A stretch of 64,000 bases of DNA from Drechmeria coniospora (taxonomy: Eukaryota > Ascomycota > Sordariomycetes > Hypocreales > Ophiocordycipitaceae): contig NC_054389.1 of the NCBI RefSeq assembly GCF_001625195.1, positions 62,001-126,000 on the forward strand, read 5' to 3'. Position numbers and translations under genes: made by a program. The notes under the pieces are model-generated. The model ran no database searches. It was given only the letters and a program-made list of their open reading frames with translations, and was not told the DNA's origin. Below are positions 10,012-23,000 of the stretch, one piece after another; position 1 is the stretch's first letter; each line of letters starts with the position of its first letter.

Positions 10012-11594
10012 GGAGCCGCAAGCGTGGTGGCGAAGCTGATGCTCGAATGCTTGCTGGCCAATCTGTTCAGCATGCGTAGCCGTACATGGCATCCCCAGAT
10101 CCAAGTAGGGGCGAAGGATACAAAGGAAATAGACATAGCCGTTGAACATGGCATCCCCAGATCCACGTAGGGACGAAGGATGCAAAGGAAATAGACATAG
10201 TCGTACCTTGTTTTGATCAAATTCACATTCGTTTTCTCGTTGCTCTGCACTCCATGGCCGTGGCCACAGACCCAGGGACTTGAATGTGAGCACTCGATGT
10301 GCAGTTTTCGCGAGCGAGCACAGAGCTACCCGAGGAATGAAGGCCGACATGCTCCATCTCGGGCACGTAGCAGGTGATGCGCGTGGCCATGCGGCAGAGC
10401 AGCCATGGAGTGATGCGAGTTGGCCATGTCATGGAGTGATGGTTGGCGGATGCCGCAGGAACAGAAATACGCTGCGGCTCAGGAATGGTTACGTTAGCAC
10501 GCAGTAATGTAGTACAGTACATGGTGCCCGTACAAGTACTGTGTACTACAGTGCACGGGCGACGAGTGAAGCGTAACAGGCGAACCTACCAGGCCTATAC
10601 TTGCAGTGGCTGGTCATGTCGCGTGAACGTGTGCCGTACAAAGGTACTGGATGATATACAGCACTATATTACAGCGAGCGTGGTTCATGCTCACGTCGTA
10701 CAGTGCGCGCATCCCCCCCCGCATCGTCGGCGGGACACGGAGGAGTCCTTGCGATTGTACGGAGTAATTACTTGGTGCTCGGTAATCGCTTTGTACTCGC
10801 AATGTATTGTACAAGTACTCTGCACATGCCATGGGGCCGCGGGTGGCAAGGTGCCGTACAATATGTATTAGGGGATGTGGCCGTAATTCTTCCCCTCTGC
10901 TTCCCTATTACCTACTTCGTCCACATTGCTTCCCTACTGCTTCCCTACTGCTTCCCTCTTGCTTCCATATTTCTTCTTTTTGTTTCCCTACTGCTAGCTG
11001 TGATGTGCTGTGTTGCATTGCACTGGCAGCAAACACCATCCCTGGCTCGTAGGCACCAAGTACGCAACACTCATCCAGTGCTACATAGTATGTACCTCCA
11101 CCAACGCAAGCAGTACCTAGTTGCTCCGTACCAGGTACCGTCCTAGCAAGGCACTGACAGCTGGCTACAGTCGCTTGACAAAACTAACGGTTCAGTTTTG
11201 GTGGCGCTACTCGTACAAATTGAATTGACATTTTTGCCACCCCACTGTACCTACCATACTACCTACAGTAGGCAAGTACTTGCAGTCCTTGCAGCCAGCA
11301 ATGGCTCACATCCCCTGTTCCTGTACAGGGTAAGTTGGTAATGCTTACTGCACTAACCGGCCTACTTGTTTGCCATTATTCACCGACTACCCCTCGCTGT
11401 CACCACCACCATGTATAGGGCACCTTGGTCCACTCGTGGCAGCAGTGTTCACATCCATATGCCACCGCCTTGCTGAGCTGTCATCGTCCGCCAAACATCG
11501 TCCTGTCCCTTCGCAGTCGGCACCAGAGCAGCCCGTCCGTCGTCCACTCTCCCCACCGTCTGCATTCGTCTCCATCATCGCCGGCGGCACGAGG
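10012..11594. other. Spacer with a 62-bp direct repeat and GTAC-rich words
   Basis: A segment beginning catggcatccccagatcc occurs at 10085 and again at 10147 (period 62 bp, a few mismatches). From about 10500 the sequence is rich in GTAC-containing words such as gtacggagtaa. CTTCC-rich repeats lie at about 10915-10975. No gene is supported. In-frame sequence from 11370 to 11594 is upstream of the preferred hydrolase start. Confidence 0.5.
10085..10204. repeat. 62-bp tandem duplication
   Basis: Two adjacent copies (10085-10146 and 10147-10204) share the catggcatccccagatcca start and the aaaggaaatagacatag end, with a handful of substitutions. It lies just downstream of the metalloprotease stop codon, probably in its 3' flank. 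Confidence 0.8.
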
Positions 11595-12947
11595 ATGCGG
11601 AGCAAGGGCGCGGCAGAGCGCCCTCAGCGGCTGTCACTGGCCGGCAAGCTCGACATGCTGCCTGGCCTGGCGACCATCATCGCCGCCGCCGTCGTCTCCT
11701 TCTTCACGGGACTCGTTCGAGGACGGCGGGACGCCCCGAGCCTGTACCTCCACGTCGCCTACGCGATCCTGCGCAAGGCCGCCCTGCGCCTGTCTCCGCT
11801 GCAGCTGCAGTAGGTGGTCCGCTCCCCGTCCTCGCTCCGCCCACGATGCCGTCGTGCTGACGAAGCGGCGTCGAAGATGGATCAACCCGACGACCGACGT
11901 AATGTACGCGCGCTACGCTCGCTCGTCCCGAAGCGGCATCGGCGCCGTCGAGTCGGTCGACGTTGGCCACGGGGCCAAGGGCCACTGGATCGGCGACAAG
12001 AACGCGCGCAACGTGCTCATCTGGTATCACGGTACGTACGTCCGAAGCGAGAGGGCCGTCTCCGCGTCGGCCCCGGGCTCCTCGTGCGGCGAGGGAGGCG
12101 GCGGCGGCGGCGGCGGCGGCCACGCGGCGAGGGTCACCCTGGTAACGATGCTCCGGCAGGTGGCGGCTTCTGCCTGCCCGCCAATGTGGGCTACTTCAAG
12201 TTCTGGTCCCAGCTGGTCGGGTCCTCGTCGGCGGCCGGCAAGGACTTGGCCGTCTTCGCCCTGACCTACGACCTCGCACCCCACGAGCGGTACCCGACGC
12301 AGCACAGGCAGGCGGTCGAGGCCCTGCGCTACATCCTGACGGAGACGAAGCGGCGGCCCGGCGAGGTGCTGCTCGGCGGCGACTCGGCCGGCGGCAACAT
12401 GGCCATCGGCGTCCTGTCCCACCTCGCCCACTCGCACCCGGCCATGGAGGAGCTCAAGGTGGCGGAGCCCCTCGCCGGGCTCGTCGTCGTAGCGCCCTGG
12501 ACCTCGCTCGACGAGTCGCACGGCGAGAGCGATATCTACTACAAGGGCGACCTCCTGTCGCCGCGCATCGTCCTGCCGTGGGCCCGCGCCTTTCTCGGCG
12601 ACGGCGTGAGGGATTTCTACACGGACGCCTCGGACGCGCCGTCGAGCTGGTTCGAGCCGTTTCCCGTCAAGCACGTGCTCGTGACGGCGGGCGAGAACGA
12701 GTGCCTGATGCCCATCGTCGAGGATCTGTTTGCCAAGATGAAGGTGAGCGAGCCGTCCCCCGGACGATGCCACGTTTCGCCAAACGCTGACGGGGGCGTG
12801 TGGTCGTAGGCGGCCATTCCGTCGGCCGAGCTGTTTGTCGGCGAGCGAGAGGCCCACGTGGCGCCCGTCTTCAACCTCTACGTGCGGGACAGCACGGAGA
12901 CGCTGCAGGGCAAGAAGATCAAGGCATGGCTGCGGGAGGTGCTGTAG
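11595..12947 (+). CDS. Alpha/beta hydrolase of the hormone-sensitive-lipase type (HGGG and GDSAGG motifs)
   Basis: Four exons, 11595-11809, 11877-12031, 12160-12743 and 12810-12947, give 363 residues. All three introns start GT and end AG in matching phases. An N-terminal hydrophobic stretch (GLATIIAAAVVSFFTGL) suggests membrane association. The oxyanion-hole motif HGGGF is created across intron 2. The nucleophile elbow is GGDSAGGN. A probable catalytic acid lies near TAGENECL and a probable catalytic His in EREAHVAP. This arrangement is typical of fungal HSL-family esterases such as steryl acetyl hydrolase (Say1-like), acting on ester bonds of small lipophilic substrates at the ER. The true substrate is not shown by sequence. 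The Met at 11595 is preferred because the upstream 75 in-frame codons are low in coding character, but 11370 is possible. Confidence 0.8.
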
Positions 12948-13948
12948 TCGGCCGCTCGCCCTGCGCGCGCGGAAGGGATACGGACCCCCCGAGGCAGGAC
13001 CGCCACCGAAGCATCGTTTGGCGAGGCCGTGGCAGCCAGTCCGGCGAGGACGAAACCATGGGTTGGAGGACGCGGTCAGGACAGGTGGTTGCTCGGCACG
13101 CCGAGGGGCAAGTGCACGTATCACCACAGCACGGCAACTTGGGCTCTCGATCAGTCGTAAGTACTGTACATGGACAACATGGACGCGCATCAAGTATTAC
13201 TCCGTGCTCCGTACAGTGCATTTGTGCACCTACCCGAGCATGTGCTGTAGTTGTAATCCCCTCACGGACGCGGCATCCGAACCATGTACCCTCCGAGAGC
13301 GTGCGGGGATGGCCCCATGTACTCTGTACATGTGCCCTGCTTGCCGCGTGCATGCGGCGGGCTGTACTCGGTACATTTTTGCACATGTCACAGCACTGCG
13401 TGTACCTGCCACGGGCGGCACATGCTACAGGTTGTTCTTCCAGCTCCGTGCTGCGTACTCAAGCAGTGTACGTACTGTGCTTGTACTGTAGGTGTACTCC
13501 GTAAGTACATGTACTGTAAGTGTGCTTCGGACATGTACTGTAAGCGTGCTCCGTACATGTACTGTAAGTGTGTGCTCTGTACTTGTACAGTACTTACTGT
13601 ACTGTAATTGTGCTTCGTACTTGTACTGAAAGTGTGCTCCGTACTTGTACATGCGTTATTACTCCGTACACATCAAGGTATTCATCGGTACTGGTACATG
13701 CTCGTCCACCGACAGCCGCCACTTACGTTCTTGATCTCCGGTGCCCCTCACGGTCGCTCCATCGACCCCTCTTCCCCTCGACGATCCGACCTAGCGATGG
13801 ATGCCTATTAATACCTCCCCGCCAACGTCCCCCCTCTCGCAGGCAAATCTCCCCTCCTTCTCCCCCTCCACAGCGACATTGTCGATTGCAAGGCACCTCG
13901 TCGACGCTCCTGCTCTTTCCCATCACACGTTCCATCTCATCCGCCATC
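12948..13948. other. Spacer with GTAC-rich tandem sequence and cyclophilin promoter
   Basis: From about 13440 to 13665, words such as tgtactgtaagtgtgctccgtacatg recur about every 30 bases as an imperfect tandem array. The last 250 bases before the cyclophilin start are pyrimidine-rich, with tattaatacc near 13806, a plausible promoter and leader. Confidence 0.5.
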
Positions 13949-14809
13949 ATGGTCAACACCAAAGCGTGAGTCGGCCATCCCCCCCCTCCCCCCCTCCCCC
14001 GGCGGCTCGCTCGCCTCGTCCCGACGTCCATGGGGCACCGGATGAAGCTGCTGACGTGGACCTCGTCTCGGCGTTTAGCTACTTCGACCTCGAGTGGGAG
14101 GGTCCCGTGCTCGAAAACGGCAAGGCGACGTCGACGGTCAAGGGTACGTGTCGGCATTCTCCTCGGAGGCACCGGGGTGCACGCTGACGACGAGGCCCGT
14201 GGCGAACGCGATGCAGCCCAGAAGGGACGCGTCAACTTTACGCTCTACGACGACATCGTGCCCAAGACTGTCGGCAACTTCAAGGCCCTCTGCACCGGCG
14301 AGAAGGGCTTCGGCTACAAGGGCTCCGGCTTCCACCGGGTCATCCCCGAGTTCATGCTCCAGGGCGGCGACTTCACCCGCGGCAACGTACGTGCGGGGCC
14401 GGAGAGGGCCGTCGGCGGGCTCGACGAGCGGCGGACAAGCTGACGACGGACGCGCAGGGCACCGGCGGCAAGTCGATATACGGCGAAAAGTTTGAGGACG
14501 AGAACTTTAGCAAGAAGCACACCAAGCCCGGCCTGCTGTCCATGGCCAACGCCGGCCCCAACACGTACGTGGCTCCCCGACCCGAGCCGGTGCGGCTCGA
14601 CTCGCGCTGACGGGCACTGCAGCAACGGCTCGCAATTCTTCGTCACGACCGTCGTCACCTCGTGGCTCGACGGCAAGCACGTCGTCTTCGGCGAGGTGGC
14701 CGACGCCGAATCCATGAACGTCGTCAAGTCGGTCGAGGCCACGGGCTCGTCCTCGGGCGACATCAAGTACAGCAAGCGCCCGACCATTGTCGACTGCGGT
14801 GTGCTGTGA
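13949..14809 (+). CDS. Cyclophilin-type peptidyl-prolyl cis-trans isomerase, cytosolic
   Basis: Five exons, 13949-13965, 14079-14143, 14217-14386, 14458-14564 and 14623-14809, give 181 residues. Every intron has a CTGAC-type branch sequence shortly before the acceptor. The enzyme catalyses cis-trans isomerisation of peptidyl-prolyl bonds. The full cyclophilin A core is present: [16 protein letters not shown] with catalytic Arg68, [15 protein letters not shown], and [12 protein letters not shown] with Trp134, the residue linked to cyclosporin binding. There is no signal peptide or extra domain. An N-terminal extension of about 25 residues before the core is moderately longer than in human cyclophilin A. 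It is the fungal cyclophilin A class (CYP1/CPR1-like). Confidence 0.93.
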
Positions 14810-17800
14810 GGGTCTGCGGACGGACCGGCGTCGACGCCGTCGTGAGGCAGGCAGGCCACCCTCGAGGAGGCACTTACTGCACAGCAGGGCCACTCGCCTC
14901 GTCGAGACGGCGCCGTCGTACACGGCCATCCATACTACATATACTATGCATGGTGTATATGTATATAATGTTACGTATGGAGTGCATTGGCCGAGGTCGT
15001 GCGGTGAATGTTTGCGTGCCTGCACACGTACTTGGGCGTACTCGTCGGCAATGGCGAGAAGAATTTGAGAGCGAATGCCTCCTGCGTCTGCCGCCGAGTC
15101 GGTGTGCTGGTCCGGGTAGGAGCGGTAACCTACAGCAATGGACTCTCCGTGACTCCTCGCTAGTGCGTGTAGAATTGCCGTTGCTGGTGCTCGTGGAAAG
15201 CCATGGAATGTTTCCGCCAGCGCCGCAGCACGCACGCCATTGGCCCTGAAAAGCAAGGACGAGGGCGGGGTTGGCTTACCTACGGGCGTGCTTGTAATTA
15301 CTTGCTGTACTCCGTACGGAGTACATCTACGGCAATACGGAGTATCCGTACAGCACTCACTTAGGTACCCAAGTAGTAGTTGTACACCTACGGAGTACCT
15401 CGTACTTACTTGCATGCAGTCAGCTGTTGGCCGTCCAGCACAGCTCTTGGTTGGTCGGCAGTGAGTACCTGTAATGACACAGCGAAAGTACTAGGTACCT
15501 GTCTTCATGCTTGTGTGCCAGGTACTGTATGCTTGGGCCATACAAGTACTTACTTGGTGGTGAGCACGACTACGAGACCGCCTCCATGACGCAGCGGCTC
15601 GGATCAATCTTGGCGGCCACGAGAACGAGTAGAGCAGTACTGGCCCTGCGACAACGAGCAGTATTGCCCTCGCGACTGCGAGTGAAACTGACTCTACGGC
15701 TACGAGTAGCACCGGCCTTTTCACCACGAGCGGTGCTGAGGCCCAGAGGGTTCAAAGTACGTACAAGGTAATTCTGCGCGGGGTTGGCCCAAGTACATGT
15801 ACATGCGCACATATTCATACTCCGTATACTCCGTACAGGTACATGTACACTGCACTGCACACTTGTTCGTACATGCATGTCCGCAGTAAAAAGTAATAGT
15901 CGGGCGTCAAAGGTGCGAGACCACGGCCAGGAGGCAATGGCCCTGGTCAAGTTTGGCGAGCACTGGTGTCGGCAGTCCTGACGGAGCGACTACATGCCAG
16001 AGCAGCAATACTGGCCTTCGAGCAGGCCTGAACCTGAGAGCAGGCCTGACCCTGAGAGCCGTGCTGGCCCTACGGAGTACTCCCTAACTACAAGTACTGT
16101 ACAGAGTACATTCACTAATAATACCCAGTAGACAAAAGCGACGACATATTCATTACATGCTTTTGCAGTGCCTGACCATGCCCGGCTATGGCGTACAAGC
16201 ACTAGTTAAAGCACCTTACGCCTACTACTGCTTGGTACTAGTGCCTGGTAGGTACTGGAAACAGGTGCTAGCCCATAATGGTTACTGCACAATGATGCCC
16301 GACCAACCACGACAAAGGTACTAGCCTAAGTAGGTAGGTCCCCAGCAACACAGCACCCGTACTTACTGTAGTGCAGCTACGGGCAGCAAAGAATACGGGA
16401 CCACCTCCGTGGTGCTAATCATTATCAAGTATTAGCGACCCTACAGTAACCCTATAGGCAGTGCTGACCCGACGAGCACACACACACGTACTTACTTGCA
16501 TCACGCTACATGAGCTTGCCGTACCGCCTGCGAGCATCCTCCGCGGGTCGTCTGTGGGTTGACCGCCGTATATATATTGCCTGTCTCACCCCGTCTTGGC
16601 GCCATGCGCAGTAGGCCGCTGATGCTTGCTTTTCTCCGAGATGTCATGGGCCAAGCGGCGACGCGTCTGCTGCCGGCTGGGTCGTACTGATGCTTCACCT
16701 TCGCATCGGCTGCGTCGTTTCATGGCAATCGTGCGAGCACGGCGGGTGGCCGACGACGATGCAAGCGATATCGCAGAATCCTCGACACCGTTGCCGGGAG
16801 CCAGAGTTCAGCAACATGCGTCCTGATGGCCTGTGTCAGATCAACAGCTGGCCGAGTGGTCCCTCGCCGAAACCAAGCGTGGCTTGACTTGTGCCTCAGC
16901 CACGCCAGCGTATGGGTTTTCGCTGGAAGCCAATGCACCAGTACAAGCAGTCTGTAGCAGAAGTCTGGCTGGCACACGATCAAGTACTGTGTGTATTATT
17001 ACACTGCTTACACTGCACCCAAGTACAGGTACGGAGTACGCGACACGGATACGTACACCGACTGGTACATGTATAGGTACCTACTTACAGTAGTATGCAA
17101 AGCATCAAGTACTCGTACTCTTGCGCAGACTTTTCTACTTGTAGTGCGATGCTTTGGTGACCAGACACGCCTGTCCTTGTATCTGCCACCTCCATTTGCA
17201 TGCTTCCTCGTGCATGGACATGCAACCTCTGCCCTCTGCCATGTTCTGCCATGGCGCCGGACCGGCTCGTCCGTCGTCGTGTTGGATACATGCATCATGT
17301 ACCTGCTAGTGTCGGGCGAGTACTTGCAGCCACATGTACTCCGTAAGCATGTGAATAATGAAACAGCACGGCGCAGATATCCAAGTACGGAGTACATTTG
17401 ACAGAGTGCGCAGTACTACTCCCACATAGGTACTTGTACCTACCCAAATGTGGTTGTTCACTTATTATTACTTACAGTGCATTCGCAGCGTAGGCAAATA
17501 CAAGTGTGGCGTGGGCGTACGCCACTGTCAGGGGCAGGTGCATGTACTAATGTGCACGTCTTGCACATGTACTGTAATACAGTGTCGGATACCAATTGCT
17601 TGCCCACTGTACGGAGCAATACCTGCGTGCGAGTAATACGGCTTCATGCAGCACAAGAGGAGCCGCAAGGGCCAACGGCGTCCATCACAGGCTTCTGCCC
17701 CTGCCGTCGTGCTTGCTTTTCCTCCATTCCAACGGCTGTCCTACCCTGGCGAGTGCTGGTAGCGTACGAGCGTGAGTGCCCGCGTGCGCGGCTGTCGGTG

Positions 17801-18182
17801 CATCAGGACTTGTGGCCCTGTCCGCGAGCGCAGGCCATCGGCAGAACAAGACGAATGCCGGGGGGGTGAATGAGGACCGTCGATGCATCCGTACAGTGCG
17901 GCTGGTATGATTTCTGTGCCATGCACGCCAAACGCGAAACACCAGGACGCACTGTACGGCACGGAGGTGAACGGCAGCGGTAGGGAATCAAGTCGTACAC
18001 CGTACCTTCCTTGCGTGCGCTCGTAATTACTCGGCAGTCGCGGTGTGACGGAGGGGGGGGTGGCAAAAAACACGCGTCCCGCGGAGGCCCAGGAAGACGA
18101 CGACGATCGTATCGCTTCATGACCATCTCGCACGTCCATCTCGCATGTCCCGCCGTCGAAACCACGTCGCCCAAAAGGTCTC
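14810..18182. other. Gene-free spacer rich in GTAC palindromic words
   Basis: There is no supported gene in 3.4 kb. The stretch carries repeated TACGGAGTA/TACTCCGTA words, including a perfect 18-bp palindrome gtactccgtacggagtac at 15307-15324 and others near 15820, 16075, 17033, 17337 and 17390. Between 15590 and 16060 a CTCGTAG/TGCGAGGGC-like imperfect repeat is also present. The frames reported by simple translation have no splice or motif support. Confidence 0.5.
15307..15324. repeat. Perfect 18-bp GTAC palindrome
   Basis: The sequence gtactccgtacggagtac equals its own reverse complement. It is the fullest form of a short word seen dozens of times in the spacers of this window. Confidence 0.9.
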
Positions 18183-20063
18183 TCAAGGTCCGTACTCGGG
18201 CACGCCCGCCCGCATGCCCGCCACGATGCTCGTCTGCTGACGGGGGTACAGCTGCGGGTCGGGAACGAGAAAGTCCTGGCTCGCCCGCTCCGCTCCGTCG
18301 GCTGTGCTGCAGTTGGCCGACACGGGTCCCTGGCCGGCGGTTCCCTGGCCGTGGGGTCCGCTCTCGTGGCGGATCGTCGTGGTGATGACGATGCCCGACT
18401 GCTTCATGTTGTCGCCGTCGCACAGCTCGAGGTCGTTGGGCGACGCGCGCGCCTTGCTGAAGATGGAGTCCCGGTCCTCCATCGACCGAGGCGGCTTCAT
18501 GTGCGACAGCGTCGACGGGTCGCCGCGCGCCGTGTCTCCGCCGGACGAGCTGATCTTGGCCGGGCCGTGATGGTTGTCTCCGGTCGTGACCCACTGGAGG
18601 ATGATGGCCGAGAAGAGAACTAGAGCGAGCGGGGTCAGGCCACGGCACGGACCGGCACGACGACGCGGACGGCGCGAGGGGGGAGGGGGGGACCGACTAT
18701 CGCCGTTGCAGCACATCAAGCACACCCATCCCGGCTGGCCGCCCATGGCCATGAGGACGGTGAGGTTCCTGCGAGTTTGTCCATCCGTCAGCAAGCCGCC
18801 TCCCGAGCAGGGAGTGCCGGTCAGGGGAGTGCCGGTCAGGGGAGTGCCGGGCAGAGGAGTGCCGAGCAGGGGAGTGCCGGGCAGAGGAGTGCCGAGCAGG
18901 GGAGTGCCGGCCAAGGGGTTCTCGGGCAGGGACGTACACGACGCTGCTGATGAGCGTAAACAGGGCACCGAAAAACGTCCGAAACGCCGTCTTCCGCAGT
19001 CGCATGTTCGCCGGGCTTCGCGGCATGTTCTTGAAGGAATGAAGTCCTGCGGCAACGCGTCAGCGCAGGCACCCACCCGTCGACGGCGGCAACAACCCTT
19101 CACTCACTTCGCAGCGGAATGATAAACATAAAGGTCAGGTAGATGTTGACGACGGCGTCAAAGGAGATGAGAGGGATCATGGCGAGACTCTTCATGCCGA
19201 TGACGCACATGCCGTCCTCCATCTTCGCGATGCGGCTGCGCGAGGGTCAGCGACGACGACGCACCGATCCGAGGACGCGAGCGCGGCGACGACGAACAAG
19301 ACAAAGTTGAGCACGGCGACGACGAGGTACACGCCGAGCATGCCAAACGAGTTGAACAGGTACAGGCGAGATTTAAGCCTTCGCTTCGGCGTGCCGCGGA
19401 TGATGTGCTATTCGTTCGCAGCGGTCAGCCACGACGGCTCGTCGGCCCGGCATCGTCGGCGGCCCACTCACAGCCTTTTCCACCAGGAAGAGGTATAAAA
19501 ACTGTCCGTCGCCGATGGTCAACGTCAAGACGGTCGCGCTTCTTCCTGCGGGCACCGAGCCTTACGATCTGGAGGTCGCCGCTTCGTCAGCAACCGGCCA
19601 CGAGTTGACGGGACGAGGAGCCGAGGCGTACCTTGGTCGTGACGTAGCACACGAGGCAGAGCAGGATGGCCCCCTCGCACGTCGCCAAGCTCATGTTGAT
19701 GCCGATGGCGTGCTGCAGTATGGCCGTCGCGAAGACGAAGAGGTACGAGTCGACGTAGATGGCAAAGACAACTGCGTCGACGGCTCGCGTCAGCCCACGG
19801 CCCACGCTCCGACATCTTTGTCGGCCGTTACCTACGCCAGGAAACGAGCGGAAGCCGGCTCCAGACTTTGATGGCGAGAGACCTTCGCGCTGCGGGGCGT
19901 CGCGACGCCATGTCAGCACCGACGACGGACGGCGAGGGCGGGCGGCCGGGGCGGGCGAGGGCCTACTGATGAACAGGGTGAGGACCGTCGTCGAGATCAT
20001 GGACAGCAACATGCTGGTGATCTCGCCCGCGATGGGCACTCCAAAGACTTTCGTTTCCGCCAT
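18183..20063 (-). CDS. Seven-transmembrane integral membrane protein, eight exons
   Basis: Minus-strand exons 20063-19967, 19771-19632, 19501-19472, 19407-19265, 19235-19108, 19046-18938, 18768-18698 and 18619-18183 join in phase to 384 residues. Seven hydrophobic segments follow in order: GEITSMLLSMISTTVLTLF; VDSYLFVFATAILQHAIG; EGAILLCLVCYVTTK with FLYLF; NSFGMLGVYLVVAVLNFVLF; AMIPLISFDAVVNIYLTFMF; GALFTLISSVVNLTVLMAM; ILFSAIILQWV. About 120 polar residues follow as a cytoplasmic tail. The topology resembles a G-protein-coupled receptor, and the segment SRLYLFNSFGMLGVYLVV looks like a widely conserved fungal orphan family, but no known receptor motif was recognised, so no ligand is proposed. 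Exon 3 is only 30 nt. Intron 6 is filled by a minisatellite. Confidence 0.78.
18800..18920. repeat. 15-bp minisatellite inside an intron
   Basis: About seven copies of a unit like ggagtgccgggcagr lie between the donor (18937, minus strand) and acceptor (18769) of intron 6 of the seven-helix protein gene. The copies alternate between gtcag, gcaga and agcag variants. Confidence 0.88.
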
Positions 20064-23000
20064 GACGCTCGCTGTGGTGGCAGGACGCTCGCGCACCTCG
20101 ATGGCTGGATTCCCGTGGCGGAGCGTTGTCGAAGTCGGCGGCGGCGGCGGCGACGGACGACGGAAACGAGCGGCGTCCGGCGCGTCTTATTATATCGAGA
20201 AGGCTTCGTCGCCCACGGCGTCCTCGTGCCTGGGTGTGCACGCGCGGGCGTGCTCGCGGGGGACAGCCAACACCTGCTGCGGCTGCACGTACGGCGACGG
20301 CAAAAGAAAAGGCGAATGAATGGCAATAAGCTACACGACGCACCGGCCTCTGGCGCCGCACCGTACTGGCATACCGACATACCTAGCCGCGCCGGCTGGC
20401 TGGCCGCTCGTCGACGAGACGAGACTCGTCGCTCGACGGGAAGGGTACATGTACCTTTGCGCAGAGCACGAGACCTTCCTCGTCCTCGTACAGGTACGCT
20501 CCCGCCTTCGTGCCTCCCGCTCCGGTCGGCGAGCCAGACCAAGGTCGGTGCTGGATCCCCTGTCGCCAGAGGTCGAGGCAAAACTGATAGTGCGCCAGGA
20601 GGCGCCGCCATGGGCCCAAGACCACCTTCACGGTCCAAGAGCCGAATGCTGGCCTCGGGCCACGAGGGCTCCTGGTTCGTCGGCCCAGCGCGCGACCGGA
20701 CAGGGGACGAGATTGCTCCCGGGACGTGGCGACGCGGCCGCCAACAGGGAGCGTCCCCATCGGGCAACCTTTCTTTTGCATGTTTCACCACGGCAGAGAG
20801 AGCCGGCCTCTCAGGGGAAGGCAAGGCGATGCTCGCAGCAGGCAGGCCATTGATGCAGCACCAGCACAAATACCTGCCAGTACGGAGTACGCCTACACAT
20901 ACATGCAAGTACATGGAACATGGATGCTCATGGTGCCAAGGTTGGCACGAGAGAGCGAACGGCAAGTCACGCATCCGCCTCGGTGCGAAGAGGAGCGCCA
21001 ATGCATCTAGGGCAAACGACCAGTCTCCGGTATCAACTCTTCGCCTTGGACCGCGCAGCACCCGACTCGCATCAGCATGACAGAGCACGACCTCGGCGGC
21101 GCTGCAAGCACATGCGCCGGGGTCTGCGTGCACCGTGTTTGGACGTGACGCCGCGAGTTACAGCAGCACAATTAGGTACGTTCCTCGGCACTGGCCGCAG
21201 CACCCGCCGCACTCGCTTACGACGTACTAGCGGTCCTATGCTCGACACTTGACGTGCTGCGGTTGACACGGCTAGTTACCAGCAATGCCAGGTGTGTACA
21301 TACCAGGCACTAGCCTCCGCACCCGCTGTACTAACGGAGCGGCGGTACCGTTGACACTTGATGTGCTGTGCTGCTGCCAAGTTGGCACCGCTAATGCCAG
21401 GTACCTTGAAGCCTAGCAGGCACCTGCAAGCACCCCGGCACCAACCTCTTTACCTGCCGTAGCGGTGCTGTGCTGTAATACTCGGTACCCGCCAGGACGG
21501 TCAGTGTTTCTCCCGCGCCGTCGTGTCATACCACGCAGTACGTGCGGCACACCACCAAGCAGTACGTGCAGCGGCACACCACCAAGCAGTACGTGCGGCG
21601 ACACATCACCAAGCAGTACGTGCGGCACATCACCAAGCAGTACGTGTTGCACACCACCCGCCGCGACGGCCAGCACGAGGCCGATGCGAGCCAAGTGCCG
21701 GTGCTTGGTACTATTCCAGAGTCGCGATGCCGTTGGAGAGCGCGCCAATCCGATGCTCGTCTTCCTCGCTAGCGCCGGCCAGGTTCCTACGACATTGGCG
21801 TGCCAGCCTCGCTCTGGCACGGATGGATCCTCAACGGCAAAGAAGAAATTCCATGGGCGCCCCTGCATACTTGCTATCGGTGCAGTGCACGTTCTGCCGG
21901 TGCATGCAGGTGCACGTGCGGCTGCACCCATGCACGGCATTCTCGTGCTCCGTACGCCGTGTGCCGGGCGTGCTTCGCGATGCATCTCCGTCCCCGCAGC
22001 GGGCTTGATCCGATGTCGACTCTCGGCTGCCGGGAACGCTACGGGGGGATGGGCGGCGGCCTTGGTTCCCCATCCGCCTCGCGACCGGTGCTTGCGCGTA
22101 CGGGCCGAAGAGGACGACGATGCGCATGCGCTCCGTGCTTCGCCGCGTGACAGCCACGAGTTGCGCCTTGGCGGCCCGAGGTTGATGCTCATTTGCCGTG
22201 CCGTTCGTCGCCGTCGGGCCCTGGCCGGGGTGTCCTTCGGTAGCGATAGCCGAAGCAGCTCGTCCCTCCCTCCTGTCCGCGCGACGCCATGCATCCATGA
22301 TCAGACACCTCGAGCGCCCCGGAGTTCCCGTCGGCCACGGTCCAGGCACTCGGTAGCAGGGCTGCGGGGGACGAATGAGACGGCGACGGGCTCGCGCGGT
22401 GCGTCGCGGCAGTTCGATGCCAGCACGGAAGGCGACGGGGCCAAGGCAACCACCGACGCGCGCGTGCCGTGGCCCATGGCGAGCGGCCAGCACCGAGCGA
22501 CGAGCAAATTGGTGGCTGGCGCCGTCAGCATGTTCGGCCGCCGACACCGACGACGCCCGCGTCGGCAGAAGCAACCAAGTCGTCGGCGTCGACGTCGGGA
22601 CGGCCTGGGGCTCGAGCCCACCGCGCGGCGCACCGTGCTTGTGGATGCCTGATGCGTCGACGTACCCGGCGGCGGCGGTTCTCGTGCGCGTGCGCTTCTC
22701 CCGCCGCCGACCTTGGCCGTCGGTGTCGGTTCGCGATGCATCGAGCATCGAGCGCCGAGCTTTTCCCATGGCCCGCCATCGGCGACGACGCTCACGAATG
22801 TGCACGTGATGCCTGCCGCACACCTGCCGCGCCCTCGGTGATGGACGCAGGTGCCACGACAAGCACTGTAGGTACGTACGTACGCTGGCCGGTCGCCGGG
22901 TACATGCACGGTACGTGGGCGGCATCTCGTGTACGCTCGCGACGCCCGCCTGCCTCGTGCCGCGGGGTGAGGGGCCACGAGGATGCACCTCGCGCGAGGT

